A stretch of DNA of 64,000 nucleotides from an uncultured Bacteroidota bacterium (GTDB lineage Bacteria > Bacteroidota > Bacteroidia > Flavobacteriales > Flavobacteriaceae), in contig CACIXU010000008.1 in the NCBI GenBank assembly GCA_902590705.1, positions 1 through 64,000 of the forward strand. Reading direction: 5' to 3'. Positions 1 to 10,900 of this stretch are shown piece by piece; positions within the stretch are counted from its first letter, which is position 1; each line of letters opens with the position of its first letter. The translations under genes were made by a program, and so were the position numbers. The notes beneath the pieces were generated by a model. That model worked only from the letters and a program-made list of their open reading frames with translations. It searched no databases and was not told where the DNA came from.

Positions 1-1
1 T

Positions 2-3000
2 GCTATAAGTGTGAAAAATACGGGTAATCTGACTTTAACAAATCTGACATTTACAGATACAATGACAGATGGAAACGGAGGATCCTTAAGTTTAACGATA
101 GATCCTGCATTTGAATCTACCACTAATGGATCTGCACCTGGAACACTTAAGATAGGAGAGGTTCAAACTTGGAATGCTTATTACACGATAAGCAGTGCTG
201 CCGCTCAGACAGGTAAAGTGATTAATAGCATTATAGCAGTGGCAGATCCATTAGGCCCTTCTGGTCTAGTTTCAGATACTTCAGATGATGGGGATGATAG
301 TGATGGTAATACAGAAAATGATGTGACAATAGTTGAGATGACTTCGGCTTCTTCACAGACAACTATCTTCCCAGAACTTGAGGTTATTAAATCTGCGGTT
401 GTTTCTGATACAGGTAACGACGGGAATAATTTAGGAGATGTCATAACGTTCTTTATTACCATTAAAAACAAAGGGAATATTGGCCTGTCTGGTCTTACAC
501 TCACAGAAACGTTTACTGATGGTAATGACCAATCATTGATTCTTGCCAATCCAAGCTTTGTATCGGCCAGTATTGGTTCTACCTCTTCTACCTTAGCTGT
601 TGGAGGAGTTGTAACCTATACTGCCACCTTTGCTATAAATCAGCAAGCTGTAGATAGTGGTCAGGTAGAGAACAGCCTAGTTGCCACAGCGAGCACACCA
701 GGAGGTACAAACGATGTTAGAGATACCTCTGATGATCCATCGACTAATGTGTTAGATGACTCGACTATTGTCACCTTGGTAGCTACGCCGACACTTTCTG
801 TTAGCAAGTCAGCTCTCCTTAATGATCCAGATAGTAATGGGGTAGATCTGGGCGATACCATTACTTATACTATAGTGGTTACAAATACAGGAGATCTTAC
901 CATGAGTAATGTAAGAGTGGTTGACACGCTAACCGATGGTAACAGTTCTACATTAGCACTAACAAGTGGTCCGACCCTCACTTCTGGAAACGCGTCTAGT
1001 TTAGCTGTTAACGAAGCTCTTACTTACCAGGCAACATTCGTTATCAATCAGCAATCTGTAGACAGCGGGAGTGCTGTAAATAATGTAAGTGTTAGCGGAG
1101 AGACTCCTAAGGGGGTAACCGTAACAGATGTTATAGATACACCTTTAGTTGTAAATATACCATCCTCACCTTCAATAGGAGTTAATAAGAGTGTTGTCAT
1201 TACAGACAATGGAGATGGGGTAACAGGTATAGGAGATATCGCCAGGTATACCATTACAGTACAGAACACGGGTAATATCACTTTAAATAATGTTACTGTA
1301 TCGGAGACATTAACTGATGTTAGTGGCAACGCCCTTACTTTAAATAGTGGCCCATCGTTCTCTGGATCGGACCAAGGTTCAGCGCAAGGGGTGCTCAAGC
1401 CAACGGAGGCAGCTACATATCTTGCTTTCTATATAATAGATCAGTCAGCGATAGATAATGGAGGACTTGTAAATGTAGCCACGGCAGGAAACGGGACGGT
1501 GTCAGATACCTCAAATACAGTTACAACAACAATAACCGCGTCGCCCTCACTTGAGGTAACTAAGATCGCTAGTGTTACTGATGATGGTGATAATCTAACT
1601 GGCACAAATGATGTTATTAATTACACAATTACTGTAAAAAATACGGGTAACATTACACTTAATCAACTATCAATTACAGATCTGTTAACGGATGGAAACG
1701 GAGTCTCTCATCCTCTAGCAAATCCAGGGGGTCAAGTTCAATTCCAAAGTAGTAGTATGGGCTCTTCTCCAGGGACGATAAAGCCAAATGATAATCAAGT
1801 TTATAATGGATTATACGTCATTAGCTCACAAGCTGCAAGTACAACAAGTTTAATCAATAGAGCAATAGCAGTTGCAAGTAGCCCAGGGCAGTCTAATAAT
1901 GTCTCCGATACTTCTGATGATGGTGATGATGGAGATGGGAATACAACTGATGACCCAACTGTGGTAGAGATTTCTTCAACAGAGTCAACGACTGTTGTAA
2001 TTGATCCGTTCCCATCCATTGAGGTAACTAAGACAGCAAATGTAGTTGATAACAATGGAAATGGAATAAACGACTTAGGGGATAAGATACTATATACAGT
2101 TACAATTCAAAACAATGGAAATCAAACTTTGACAGGTTTGACACTAACTGATAACTTAAGAGACGGAAATCTTAACTCATTATCATTGACAGATTCATTA
2201 ACTTTTGTTAATGCTACCTCAGGATCTTCCTCAATATCCATACTTGTATCAGGTACACTAACATTTAACGCTTCATTCATTATAGATCAACAATCAGTTG
2301 ATAGTGGAAGTGTAATAAATAGTATAAATGCAGTTGCAAGTAGTCCAGCAGGTACAAATGATGTAAATGATCTAAGTGATGACGGAAATGATAATGATGG
2401 AAACACCGAAAGTGATCCAACAGTTATATTTATTTCATCTCCACCAAAAATAGAAGTTACTAAAATAGGTTCAGTTTCAGACACCGACAATAATGGAACA
2501 ACTAATGTAGGAGATATTGTAAACTATACAATTACTATAAGTAATACAGGTGGATTAACCATTGATAATATAGAATTGAACGATACCTTATCAGATGGAA
2601 ATGATAATCAGATTAACAATAACCTAAATACAATTTTCCAATCTGCAACAGCTGGATCTTCAGCTACCAAAATACTTGTTGGAGGAGCAATTAATTATAC
2701 AACTTCATATACTATAACACAGGCTATATTTGACAGTGGAAGTATAAAAAATACCGTAACAGTAGTAGGAAGTAGCCCTGGAGACAATAAAGATGTCAAT
2801 GACACATCAGACGATCCTAATACTCCAGCTTTAAATGATCCAACAATCATATCATTCACCTCTAGTCCAAGCATTGATTTATTAAAATCTGCCACAATAA
2901 TTGATAACGGTAATAATTATCTAGATAAAGGGGATATTATACAGTACGCAATATCAGTTATTAACACAGGAGATGTTACTTTATCAGACCTAACATTACT

Positions 3001-6000
3001 GGATACATTTACAGACAAGAATAATAACGCTATAAACCTTGATTTTGGTCCAACATTTTCAGGTGCCTCTTTAGGTTCAGCACAGGGAATTCTTCAGGTT
3101 AGTGAAACTGCAACCTATACTGCATTGTATGTAATAAAACAGGGCGCTGTTGATGTAGGGGGAGTAAAGAATAGTGCATTTATTTCAGCTAGCAGCCCAG
3201 GTCAAACAGGCAATGTAACAGATACTAGTGATGATCCTTCAACTATTCAAATTGATGACGCTACAATAACCACAATAACATCTACACCATCATTGGAGGT
3301 TACAAAAACAGTATCAACTACCGATAACAACAATAATGGAATTATAGATTCTGGAGATGTTCTTTATTATACAATTGAAATACTGAATAATGGTCAGTTA
3401 ACCCTCACAGATATTAACCTATTAGATACACTGACTGATGGTGATGGCAATAATATAAGTCTTACTCAAGTACCTTATTTTGTGTCTGCATCAAGTGGAT
3501 CTAATTCAAATACAATTCAAGTAGGTGAGACAAGTACATTTAAAGCATTCTATCTAGTTAGAGACTCAGTTATACCAACTGGAAGTATTATAAATTCTGT
3601 GATTGTTACAGCTTCAAGTCCTGGGCAGTCTAATAATGTTTCGGACACTAGTGATAATGGAGATGATACTGATGGAAATATTTTAGATGACCCTACAGTT
3701 GTTGAAATATCTTCTGCAGACTCAATTAACGTTACAAAATCGGCTCAAGTAGTTCAAAATGATGGAAATAATTTGAATAATGTGGGAGATACAATTATTT
3801 ATAATATAATAATAGAAAATACTGGAACGGGAACTTTAACGCAGGTAGGTTATAACGACGTGTTCAAGGATGCGGAAAATAATCTATTATCATACGATAG
3901 TCCAATGATAGTATCAAATGTTACAATTGGATCTACTTCAAATACTATCTTGCCTGGCGGTTCCATCTCACTTGTAGCATCCTATACAATCAACCAATCG
4001 GCATTTGATTCTGGAGGAATAGTTAATGTTTTAACAGCCACTGCATCAAGTACATCAGGAATTGTCTCTGATACTAGTGACAATGGAATTGATAATGATG
4101 GCAATTCAATTAATGATCCTACCCTTACATTAATTGCTGAATTAGAGGCTACAAAAACTTCATCTTTAGTTGACTTTAATAGTAATGGTGTAATTGATAG
4201 TGGTGATAAAATTGTATATACCATAAAAGTTGAAAATACAGGATCAGTCTCTTTAACCAATCCATCAATAAATGATTTAATGTCTGATGGAAATGGGAGG
4301 AACATTAATCTTGATTTGGCACCACTAATTTCTAGCGTTTCCTCTGGATCATCTAGTAACACAATTTTAATTGGAGGCTCAATTACATACACAGCAACTT
4401 ATACTTTGGATCAATTATCTATTAATTCAGGCTCTGTTTCAAATTCAGTAATAGTAATTGCCAGTAGCCCGGGCAAAATAAATAATGTTTCAGATCAAAG
4501 TGATAACGGAAATGATAGTGATGGTAACATTTACAATGATCCAACAATTGTAACCTTCGGATCATTTACCCAGATTGAAGTTATAAAGTCTTCAACGGTT
4601 ACTGATATTAATAATAATAATTTAATAGATATTGGCGATAGGATTAACTACACAATTACAATAAAAAATAATAGTAATGTTACTTTAACTGGATTAACTC
4701 TATCAGATATTCTCTCTGATGGGCAGAATAATCAATTGAACCTTACAACAGGTCCTAATTATGTTTCATCTTCAATGAACTCATTACAGGGGACCATTAA
4801 GCCTGGTGAAATCATCACTTATCAAGCAACATACATAATTGAAAATGACGCTGGAAACTCTGGAACTATTAGAAATACTGTCACGGCTAATGCAAGTAGT
4901 CCAGGGAATATTGACGATGTTTCAGATGTGGATGTTAACATAGTTAATGTATCCCAATCACAACCAGAAATCGAGGTAACTAAAACAGCCAATGTAGATG
5001 ATAACAATAATAATAACCAAATTGATGTTGGCGATTTAGTTACCTACACTATTAGAATCGAAAATAAAGGTAATGCGGCAGTCACTAATTTAATTATTAA
5101 TGAAAATTTAACTGATGGAGATGGTAATTCGCTAACACTGACAACTCAGCCAAGCTTCTTATCATCAAATATCAATAATATCCAAGGGACTCTTGACCCA
5201 GGGGAGATCGAAACATATATTGCCACATATTTAATATCTAATTCAGCTGCTCTAACAGGGATTTTAAGTAATACTGTTCAAGTAAAGGGTAGTTTTGGAG
5301 GACAAGTAAATAATATAGTAGACATTAGTGACGATGGAGATGATACGGATGGAAATACTACTGATGATCCTACGATAGTTGAGGTATCCTTCGAGGTTGG
5401 TGATGCAAGTATAGAGGTAACAAAAGTTGCTCAAATAACAGATAACGGCGATAATGAGGTAGAGGCTGGAGATATTGTAACATACGATATCACGGTTGAA
5501 AATACTGGTGAGGTAACTCTTAAAGATCTTACAATTGAAGACATTCTAACAGACGGAAATGGGTCTAATCTCGTCTTAAGTAATGGGCCATTTTATGCCG
5601 GGTCAACAATGAACTCTAATTCGGGAACAATTTTACCTGGTGAGACTGCTAATTATATAGCATTTTATATAATTGAACAGCAAGCAGCAGATACAGGAAA
5701 AATAGTAAATTCCGTAATTGCAACTGCATCAACTGCATCAGATACTACCATTACTGACACAAGTGATGATGGTGATGACAATGATGGAAACGTTAAAGAT
5801 GACCCAACAGAGGTATTTATTGCTCCTAGACCGGGGGTTGAAGTTGAAAAAACTGCTCAAATTACGGATAATGGAGATGGTAAAATTGATTTTGGAGATA
5901 TAATTACTTATACAATTACAGTTAGTAATACAGGTAATATAACCCTAACAAATATTAGAATAGAGGACACCTTAATTGATGGTAATGGAAACTCTTTAAT

Positions 6001-7009
6001 ATTAAGTAATGGCCCATATTTTTCGGGATCGACTATGGGGTCAAATGAGGGAATATTGCAAGTTGGTGAGCAAGCAACTTATATTGCTTTCTATATAATT
6101 GAGCAGTCAGTGGCAGTTACATCCGAAATAATTAATTCAGTCCAAGTGTTTGCCTCAAGTCATGGCTTTGACGGTGAGGTGAGTGACATAAGTGATGATG
6201 GTGACGATACTGATGGAAATTTAATTGACGATCCTACAGTTGTTTCTATATCACCAGCTCCAAAAATTAATACGACCAAAATTGCATTTATAAGTGATGA
6301 AAATGAGGACGGAAAAACAGGTCCAGGTGATATAATAAACTATACTATTACAATTGAAAATACAGGTAATATATCTCTTTCTGGTATTAAACTTATAGAT
6401 ACAATGGTAGATGGAAATGGAAGATCATTGATGCTTACAACTGGACCAACTCATAACGAATCTTCAATGGACTCAGCGCCCGGTATTTTAAAGGTCAACG
6501 AAGTTGGTACCTATATTGCGACTTACCGTATTAAAGATGAAGATGTGGAAGGTGGATTAATTGAAAACTCAGTTCTTACTATTGGAAGTAGTCCTAATAA
6601 TATAGATGATATAACAGATGTGAGTGATGATGGGGATGATAACGACGGTAATACCGTTGACGATCCAACAGTAATTGATATTACTTATGTTCCACCTTAC
6701 TTTGAAGTATTCAATCTAGTAACATCTAATAACGATGGATTCAATGATTACTTTAAAATTGCAGGGATAGAGAACTTCCCGGAGAACCAAGTATACATAT
6801 ACAATCGTTGGGGAGTATTGGTTTATGAAATGGAAAATTATGGAAATACTGAAAATTCCGAGAATGTATTTAAAGGATTTTCAGATGGAAGAATTACAAT
6901 TAATAAAGGAGAAAAATTACCAGTAGGAACTTATTTCTATATAATTAATTTTTCAGGAAGCAACCCAGGCAGAAGGTCATATAGTGGATATTTATATTTA
7001 AATGAATGA
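2..7009 (+). CDS. Giant DUF11-repeat surface adhesin with T9SS type B sorting domain (5' partial)
   Basis: The reading frame is open to the left edge (codons before the tracked GTG at 11 read A-I-S), so the true start and signal peptide lie outside the window. About 16 repeats of roughly 140 aa are visible, one partial and 15 complete. Each begins like 'SIEVTKTAQITDNGDG', continues with 'GDIITYTITVxNTGN' and 'LTDGNG', and ends in an acidic 'SDDGDDTDGN' segment likely to bind Ca2+; this is the DUF11/isopeptide-like beta-sandwich type. The last ~85 aa ('NNDGFNDYFKIAGIENFP', 'YNRWGVLVYE', 'LPVGTYFYIINF') form a gliding-motility/CHU_C type B sorting domain, so the protein should cross the outer membrane by the type IX system. 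A PorP/SprF gene follows 12 bp downstream, as with SprB-SprF. The first ~1.5-2 kb is clearly richer in GC than the rest. The ligand is unknown. Confidence 0.9.
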   Translation, partial: AISVKNTGNLTLTNLTFTDTMTDGNGGSLSLTIDPAFESTTNGSAPGTLKIGEVQTWNAYYTISSAAAQTGKVINSIIAVADPLGPSGLVSDTSDDGDDSDGNTENDVTIVEMTSASSQTTIFPELEVIKSAVVSDTGNDGNNLGDVITFFITIKNKGNIGLSGLTLTETFTDGNDQSLILANPSFVSASIGSTSSTLAVGGVVTYTATFAINQQAVDSGQVENSLVATASTPGGTNDVRDTSDDPSTNVLDDSTIVTLVATPTLSVSKSALLNDPDSNGVDLGDTITYTIVVTNTGDLTMSNVRVVDTLTDGNSSTLALTSGPTLTSGNASSLAVNEALTYQATFVINQQSVDSGSAVNNVSVSGETPKGVTVTDVIDTPLVVNIPSSPSIGVNKSVVITDNGDGVTGIGDIARYTITVQNTGNITLNNVTVSETLTDVSGNALTLNSGPSFSGSDQGSAQGVLKPTEAATYLAFYIIDQSAIDNGGLVNVATAGNGTVSDTSNTVTTTITASPSLEVTKIASVTDDGDNLTGTNDVINYTITVKNTGNITLNQLSITDLLTDGNGVSHPLANPGGQVQFQSSSMGSSPGTIKPNDNQVYNGLYVISSQAASTTSLINRAIAVASSPGQSNNVSDTSDDGDDGDGNTTDDPTVVEISSTESTTVVIDPFPSIEVTKTANVVDNNGNGINDLGDKILYTVTIQNNGNQTLTGLTLTDNLRDGNLNSLSLTDSLTFVNATSGSSSISILVSGTLTFNASFIIDQQSVDSGSVINSINAVASSPAGTNDVNDLSDDGNDNDGNTESDPTVIFISSPPKIEVTKIGSVSDTDNNGTTNVGDIVNYTITISNTGGLTIDNIELNDTLSDGNDNQINNNLNTIFQSATAGSSATKILVGGAINYTTSYTITQAIFDSGSIKNTVTVVGSSPGDNKDVNDTSDDPNTPALNDPTIISFTSSPSIDLLKSATIIDNGNNYLDKGDIIQYAISVINTGDVTLSDLTLLDTFTDKNNNAINLDFGPTFSGASLGSAQGILQVSETATYTALYVIKQGAVDVGGVKNSAFISASSPGQTGNVTDTSDDPSTIQIDDATITTITSTPSLEVTKTVSTTDNNNNGIIDSGDVLYYTIEILNNGQLTLTDINLLDTLTDGDGNNISLTQVPYFVSASSGSNSNTIQVGETSTFKAFYLVRDSVIPTGSIINSVIVTASSPGQSNNVSDTSDNGDDTDGNILDDPTVVEISSADSINVTKSAQVVQNDGNNLNNVGDTIIYNIIIENTGTGTLTQVGYNDVFKDAENNLLSYDSPMIVSNVTIGSTSNTILPGGSISLVASYTINQSAFDSGGIVNVLTATASSTSGIVSDTSDNGIDNDGNSINDPTLTLIAELEATKTSSLVDFNSNGVIDSGDKIVYTIKVENTGSVSLTNPSINDLMSDGNGRNINLDLAPLISSVSSGSSSNTILIGGSITYTATYTLDQLSINSGSVSNSVIVIASSPGKINNVSDQSDNGNDSDGNIYNDPTIVTFGSFTQIEVIKSSTVTDINNNNLIDIGDRINYTITIKNNSNVTLTGLTLSDILSDGQNNQLNLTTGPNYVSSSMNSLQGTIKPGEIITYQATYIIENDAGNSGTIRNTVTANASSPGNIDDVSDVDVNIVNVSQSQPEIEVTKTANVDDNNNNNQIDVGDLVTYTIRIENKGNAAVTNLIINENLTDGDGNSLTLTTQPSFLSSNINNIQGTLDPGEIETYIATYLISNSAALTGILSNTVQVKGSFGGQVNNIVDISDDGDDTDGNTTDDPTIVEVSFEVGDASIEVTKVAQITDNGDNEVEAGDIVTYDITVENTGEVTLKDLTIEDILTDGNGSNLVLSNGPFYAGSTMNSNSGTILPGETANYIAFYIIEQQAADTGKIVNSVIATASTASDTTITDTSDDGDDNDGNVKDDPTEVFIAPRPGVEVEKTAQITDNGDGKIDFGDIITYTITVSNTGNITLTNIRIEDTLIDGNGNSLILSNGPYFSGSTMGSNEGILQVGEQATYIAFYIIEQSVAVTSEIINSVQVFASSHGFDGEVSDISDDGDDTDGNLIDDPTVVSISPAPKINTTKIAFISDENEDGKTGPGDIINYTITIENTGNISLSGIKLIDTMVDGNGRSLMLTTGPTHNESSMDSAPGILKVNEVGTYIATYRIKDEDVEGGLIENSVLTIGSSPNNIDDITDVSDDGDDNDGNTVDDPTVIDITYVPPYFEVFNLVTSNNDGFNDYFKIAGIENFPENQVYIYNRWGVLVYEMENYGNTENSENVFKGFSDGRITINKGEKLPVGTYFYIINFSGSNPGRRSYSGYLYLNE

Positions 7010-7021
7010 TAAAGCGAAGAG

Positions 7022-7957
7022 GTGAAAATTAAAATAAATATAGTAGTTATAATTATTGCTTTGATTTTATCCCTAAAAGGAAAAGCTCAACAGGACGCAC
7101 AGTACACTAATTATATGTACAATACACAGATGATTCAGCCTGCTTATGCTGGATCTAGAGGATTTACAACTATTACTGCATTGGCCAGAACACAGTGGGT
7201 TGATCTTGAGGGCGCACCAGAAACAACCACGATTTCTTTTGATACTCCAATTGGCAAAAATGATAATATGGGTATAGGAGCATCATTATTTACTGATAAG
7301 ATAGGTCCCACGGCAGAGAACAGAATTACTATTGATTATGCATTTGCAATAAATTTTATCTGGTCAAAATTAACATTTGGTCTAAAAGCAGGAATAAATG
7401 AGTTTGAAATTGATTACACCAGATTAAATATAGCTGATGATAATGATCCTTTAGTTCAATATAATGCTAACAAAATCCAGCCTAGAATTGGACTTGGAAT
7501 TTACTTTAACACTGAAGACTATTATCTAGGAGTATCGGCTCCTAATATTTTGGAGACCAGATATTATGATGAATTTAATATTGAAAACACATCTTTTTCA
7601 AATGTTTCTAATAGAATTCATTATTATGGAATGGCTGGATATGTCTTTGATCTTACACCTAAAATCAAAGTAAAGCCGGCTACAATGGTTAAAATAGTAA
7701 AAGGAGCTCCATTACAGTGGGATCTGTCAATGAACTTTTTAATCAATTACAAAGTAACATTAGGAATTGCAAACCGTTTGGACTCAGCAATAAGTATTTT
7801 GGGGGGCTTTCAGCTTTCTGATTCATTTTTTGTTGGGCTTGGATATGATTATATGACAAATAAATTGAGAAGATTTAATGACGGATCTTACGAGGTCGTT
7901 TTAAGGCTAGATTTATTTGGGAGAGATAGAAAAATAATAACACCAAGATTTTTCTAA
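7022..7957 (+). CDS. PorP/SprF family type IX secretion outer-membrane protein
   Basis: This 311-aa protein has a cleavable signal (hydrophobic 'IVVIIIALILSL', then 'KGKAQQD') and the family hallmark 'YTNYMYNTQMIQPAYAGSRG' followed by 'RTQWVDLEGAP'. The remainder alternates like an outer-membrane beta-barrel. The start is GTG; the next in-frame ATG lies after the signal peptide, so GTG is preferred. It sits 12 bp behind a type B cargo gene and 34 bp before an OmpA protein, an arrangement typical of SprF-like partners needed for export or anchoring of one adhesin. The family is secure; pairing with the upstream adhesin is inferred from position. Confidence 0.92.
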   Translation: MKIKINIVVIIIALILSLKGKAQQDAQYTNYMYNTQMIQPAYAGSRGFTTITALARTQWVDLEGAPETTTISFDTPIGKNDNMGIGASLFTDKIGPTAENRITIDYAFAINFIWSKLTFGLKAGINEFEIDYTRLNIADDNDPLVQYNANKIQPRIGLGIYFNTEDYYLGVSAPNILETRYYDEFNIENTSFSNVSNRIHYYGMAGYVFDLTPKIKVKPATMVKIVKGAPLQWDLSMNFLINYKVTLGIANRLDSAISILGGFQLSDSFFVGLGYDYMTNKLRRFNDGSYEVVLRLDLFGRDRKIITPRFF

Positions 7958-7991
7958 GGAATGAATAGAAAAAAAGATTGTTAGAGTAAAA

Positions 7992-10900
7992 ATGAAATTA
8001 AATAAGATTTTTACCTTATCGTTTAACCTTATAGTCATAATATTTAACTATGGCTATTCCTACAACTCCTTTGTTAAGGAAAGCCACAATTTGACAATCC
8101 AAAGCGAGAGATATCATGTTATTGTAGCTTCATTTAAGTCAGAGTCTCTGGCGCAAAAAGAATTGGTGAGGTTAAATAATTCGGGTTATGAGCTTGCCAA
8201 AATCTTATACGATGAAAATGGAAAAAACTTTAGAATTTCCATTATGAGTTTTGATAATAGAAGTTCAGCAATAAACTACTCTAAAGAAATTAATCAATCT
8301 GGGTTTAATGATACGTGGATATTTCATAATAGTTTGAATCAATCCTCCCCAAATCCAATAGTAAAAACCGGCGTAACCCCACCTATTAATTTACAATCTA
8401 ATTCCTCTTCAAAAGATATTTTACCTGTTTCTCAGTCACAGTACGAGGGTGACCCTGAGTACCATATTTTAGTTGGATCATTTAATAATGAGAATTATGC
8501 AAATAATTTCAAAGAATCACTCTTAAGCCAAGGGTATTTGAAAGCCAAAGTAATTAAAGAAGGTTCTGAGAAAACCTACAATGTTGTTCTTAATACTTTT
8601 ACATCAAAAGTGGATGCGGATAAATTCATCCAAACACTATCGGATACACCCTATCGAAATGCTACTATTCCAGGATATCCTTCAAAGAAGTTTTCAAAAG
8701 TAATTCCACCAAGACCAATTCCAAATCAATCTATACCCTCCACATTAGAGTCACCATTAAAACCTGTTGCTAAACCATCCAATTTAAAAAAGTTGTCATC
8801 AAAACTTCAGATTAAATCTAATTCCTCTTCAAAAGATATTTTACCTGTTTCTCAGTCACAGTACGAGGGTGACCCTGAGTACCATATTTTAGTTGGATCA
8901 TTTAATAATGAGAATTATGCAAATAATTTCAAAGAATCACTCTTAAGCCAAGGGTATTTGAAAGCCAAAGTAATTAAAGAAGGTTCTGAGAAAACCTACA
9001 ATGTTGTTCTTAATACTTTTACATCAAAAGTGGATGCGGATAAATTCATCCAAACACTATCGGATACACCCTATCGAAATGCTACTATTCCAGGATATCC
9101 TTCAAAGAAGTTTTCAAAAGTAATTCCACTAAGACCGATTCCAAATCGATCTATTTCTGAACAAATTGTTTTACAAGAACCTATAAATCAAAACTCTGTA
9201 AAGCAAAGTGAAGATGAGCAGGCCCAAATAAAAGATCAAATAGAGGAAGGGAAAGTTAATAACGTCGATTCCGAAAAACCTATAACTGAGTCCATAACGG
9301 AACCCCTTATTTTGAATAAACCAGTAAACATCAGTTCAGTAGAACAGAACAAGGAAGAGCAGGCCAATTTAATAGATGAAATTGTGGATGAAAGAGTTAA
9401 TAATTTAACGTTTGAAAAATCTATTATTGAGCCAAAAATGCAAATACCGAGTTTTGATCAAGAGCAAGACAATATTCAATTAGAGGTCAATGATATTCCT
9501 ACGCCACAAAAGAAAAGAAATATTGATAAGAGAAGTGAAAAAAATATTTTTCTGGCTAAAAAAGATTACGATAAATACTCCTATGATAAAGCCCAACAAA
9601 AGTACTTAGAGATTATAAATACAGGAAAGGATTCCAAGGAAGCCTATGAATATTTAGCTAATTCCTATTTCAAAAATAGCCAATATGAAAAAGCCGTCAT
9701 TTGGTATAATAAACTTATTTCAAGATACCCCAAAGAGATTAACGCTGAGATTTACTATCGTGCATCCCTTTGCTTTAAGAGTCAGGGAGCTTACGAAATA
9801 TCAAATACATTACTTGAAAAATACCTTGAAATGAGTAATAATTTAGTTATTAAAGATTATTATGAAAAAAACCCTAATTATCTTGAGACCATTAAATTAG
9901 AAAGTAAAAAATTTGGAATTGAATTAACCCAAATAAGTACTGAAAATTCAGATTTTGGCCCATCTTTTTATGGTGATAACCAACTTATTTATTCTTCAAC
10001 TTTAGATGCTACAGGAAATAGTGATTATGAATGGTCAGGAGAGCCCTTCTTGGACCTTTTTATTGCTGATATTGATTCTTTAGGTAATTTGTCCAATACC
10101 AAAAGATTATCAAATGAGATTAATACAGAATACCATGAATCTTCTGCCTCAGTAACTCGTGATAAAAAGAAAATGTATTTCACTAGAAATAATTTTATCA
10201 ATGGTAAAATTGGAACAGATAAAAACAAGCAAATTAATCTGAAAATTTATACTGCAGAAAGTGATGACGGGGAAAACTGGAGAGGTATAAAGGAATTGCC
10301 TTTTAACGATGATAATTACTCAGTGGCACATCCAACCTTAAGTGTGGATGAAAAGAAACTTTATTTTTCCTCTGATATGCCTGGTACATTTGGTTACTCT
10401 GATATCTGGTATGTAGATATTTTTGAGGATGGGTCATTTGGGCAGCCAATCAATCTCGGACCACAAGTGAATACTGAATTTAGAGAGTCTTTCCCATATA
10501 TTGGTGAAAATAATACTCTGTATTTTTCAAGTGATGGAAGAATTGGGCTAGGGGGTTTTGATATTTATTATACTAGTTTAGATAAGAAAGGGTTTCCTAT
10601 CCGCTCCTCAAATATTGGTGAACCCGTCAACAGTAAATTAGATGACTTTGGATTTATATACAAAGAAAGTAAGGATTTGGGCTACTTTTCGTCAAACAGA
10701 AAGGGAATCTGGGGAAGTAAATCTGATGAGGTTTACAAAGTCACCAGAAAAGGGTGTGATATTAATCTATCAGGTATAATTGTTGATCAGAACACTAAAA
10801 AACCAATACCTAATGCTTATGTAAGGCTTATTAATGAAAATGGTGAAATTATTTCAGATCAATTTGTTGGAGAAGATGCTATTTACCGTTTTGATGAAAA

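Noticed and set aside
205-5007. Many minus-strand ORFs of 60-136 aa under the DUF11 gene, and the plus-frame ORF at 5718
   Set aside because: They mirror the repeat codons of the coding strand (Ser/Val/Thr-rich), recur at the repeat period and have no independent motifs.
1-7009. Regular repeats suggesting a CRISPR-like or satellite array
   Set aside because: The period (~420 bp) is in frame and degenerate at DNA level; it is protein-domain repetition.
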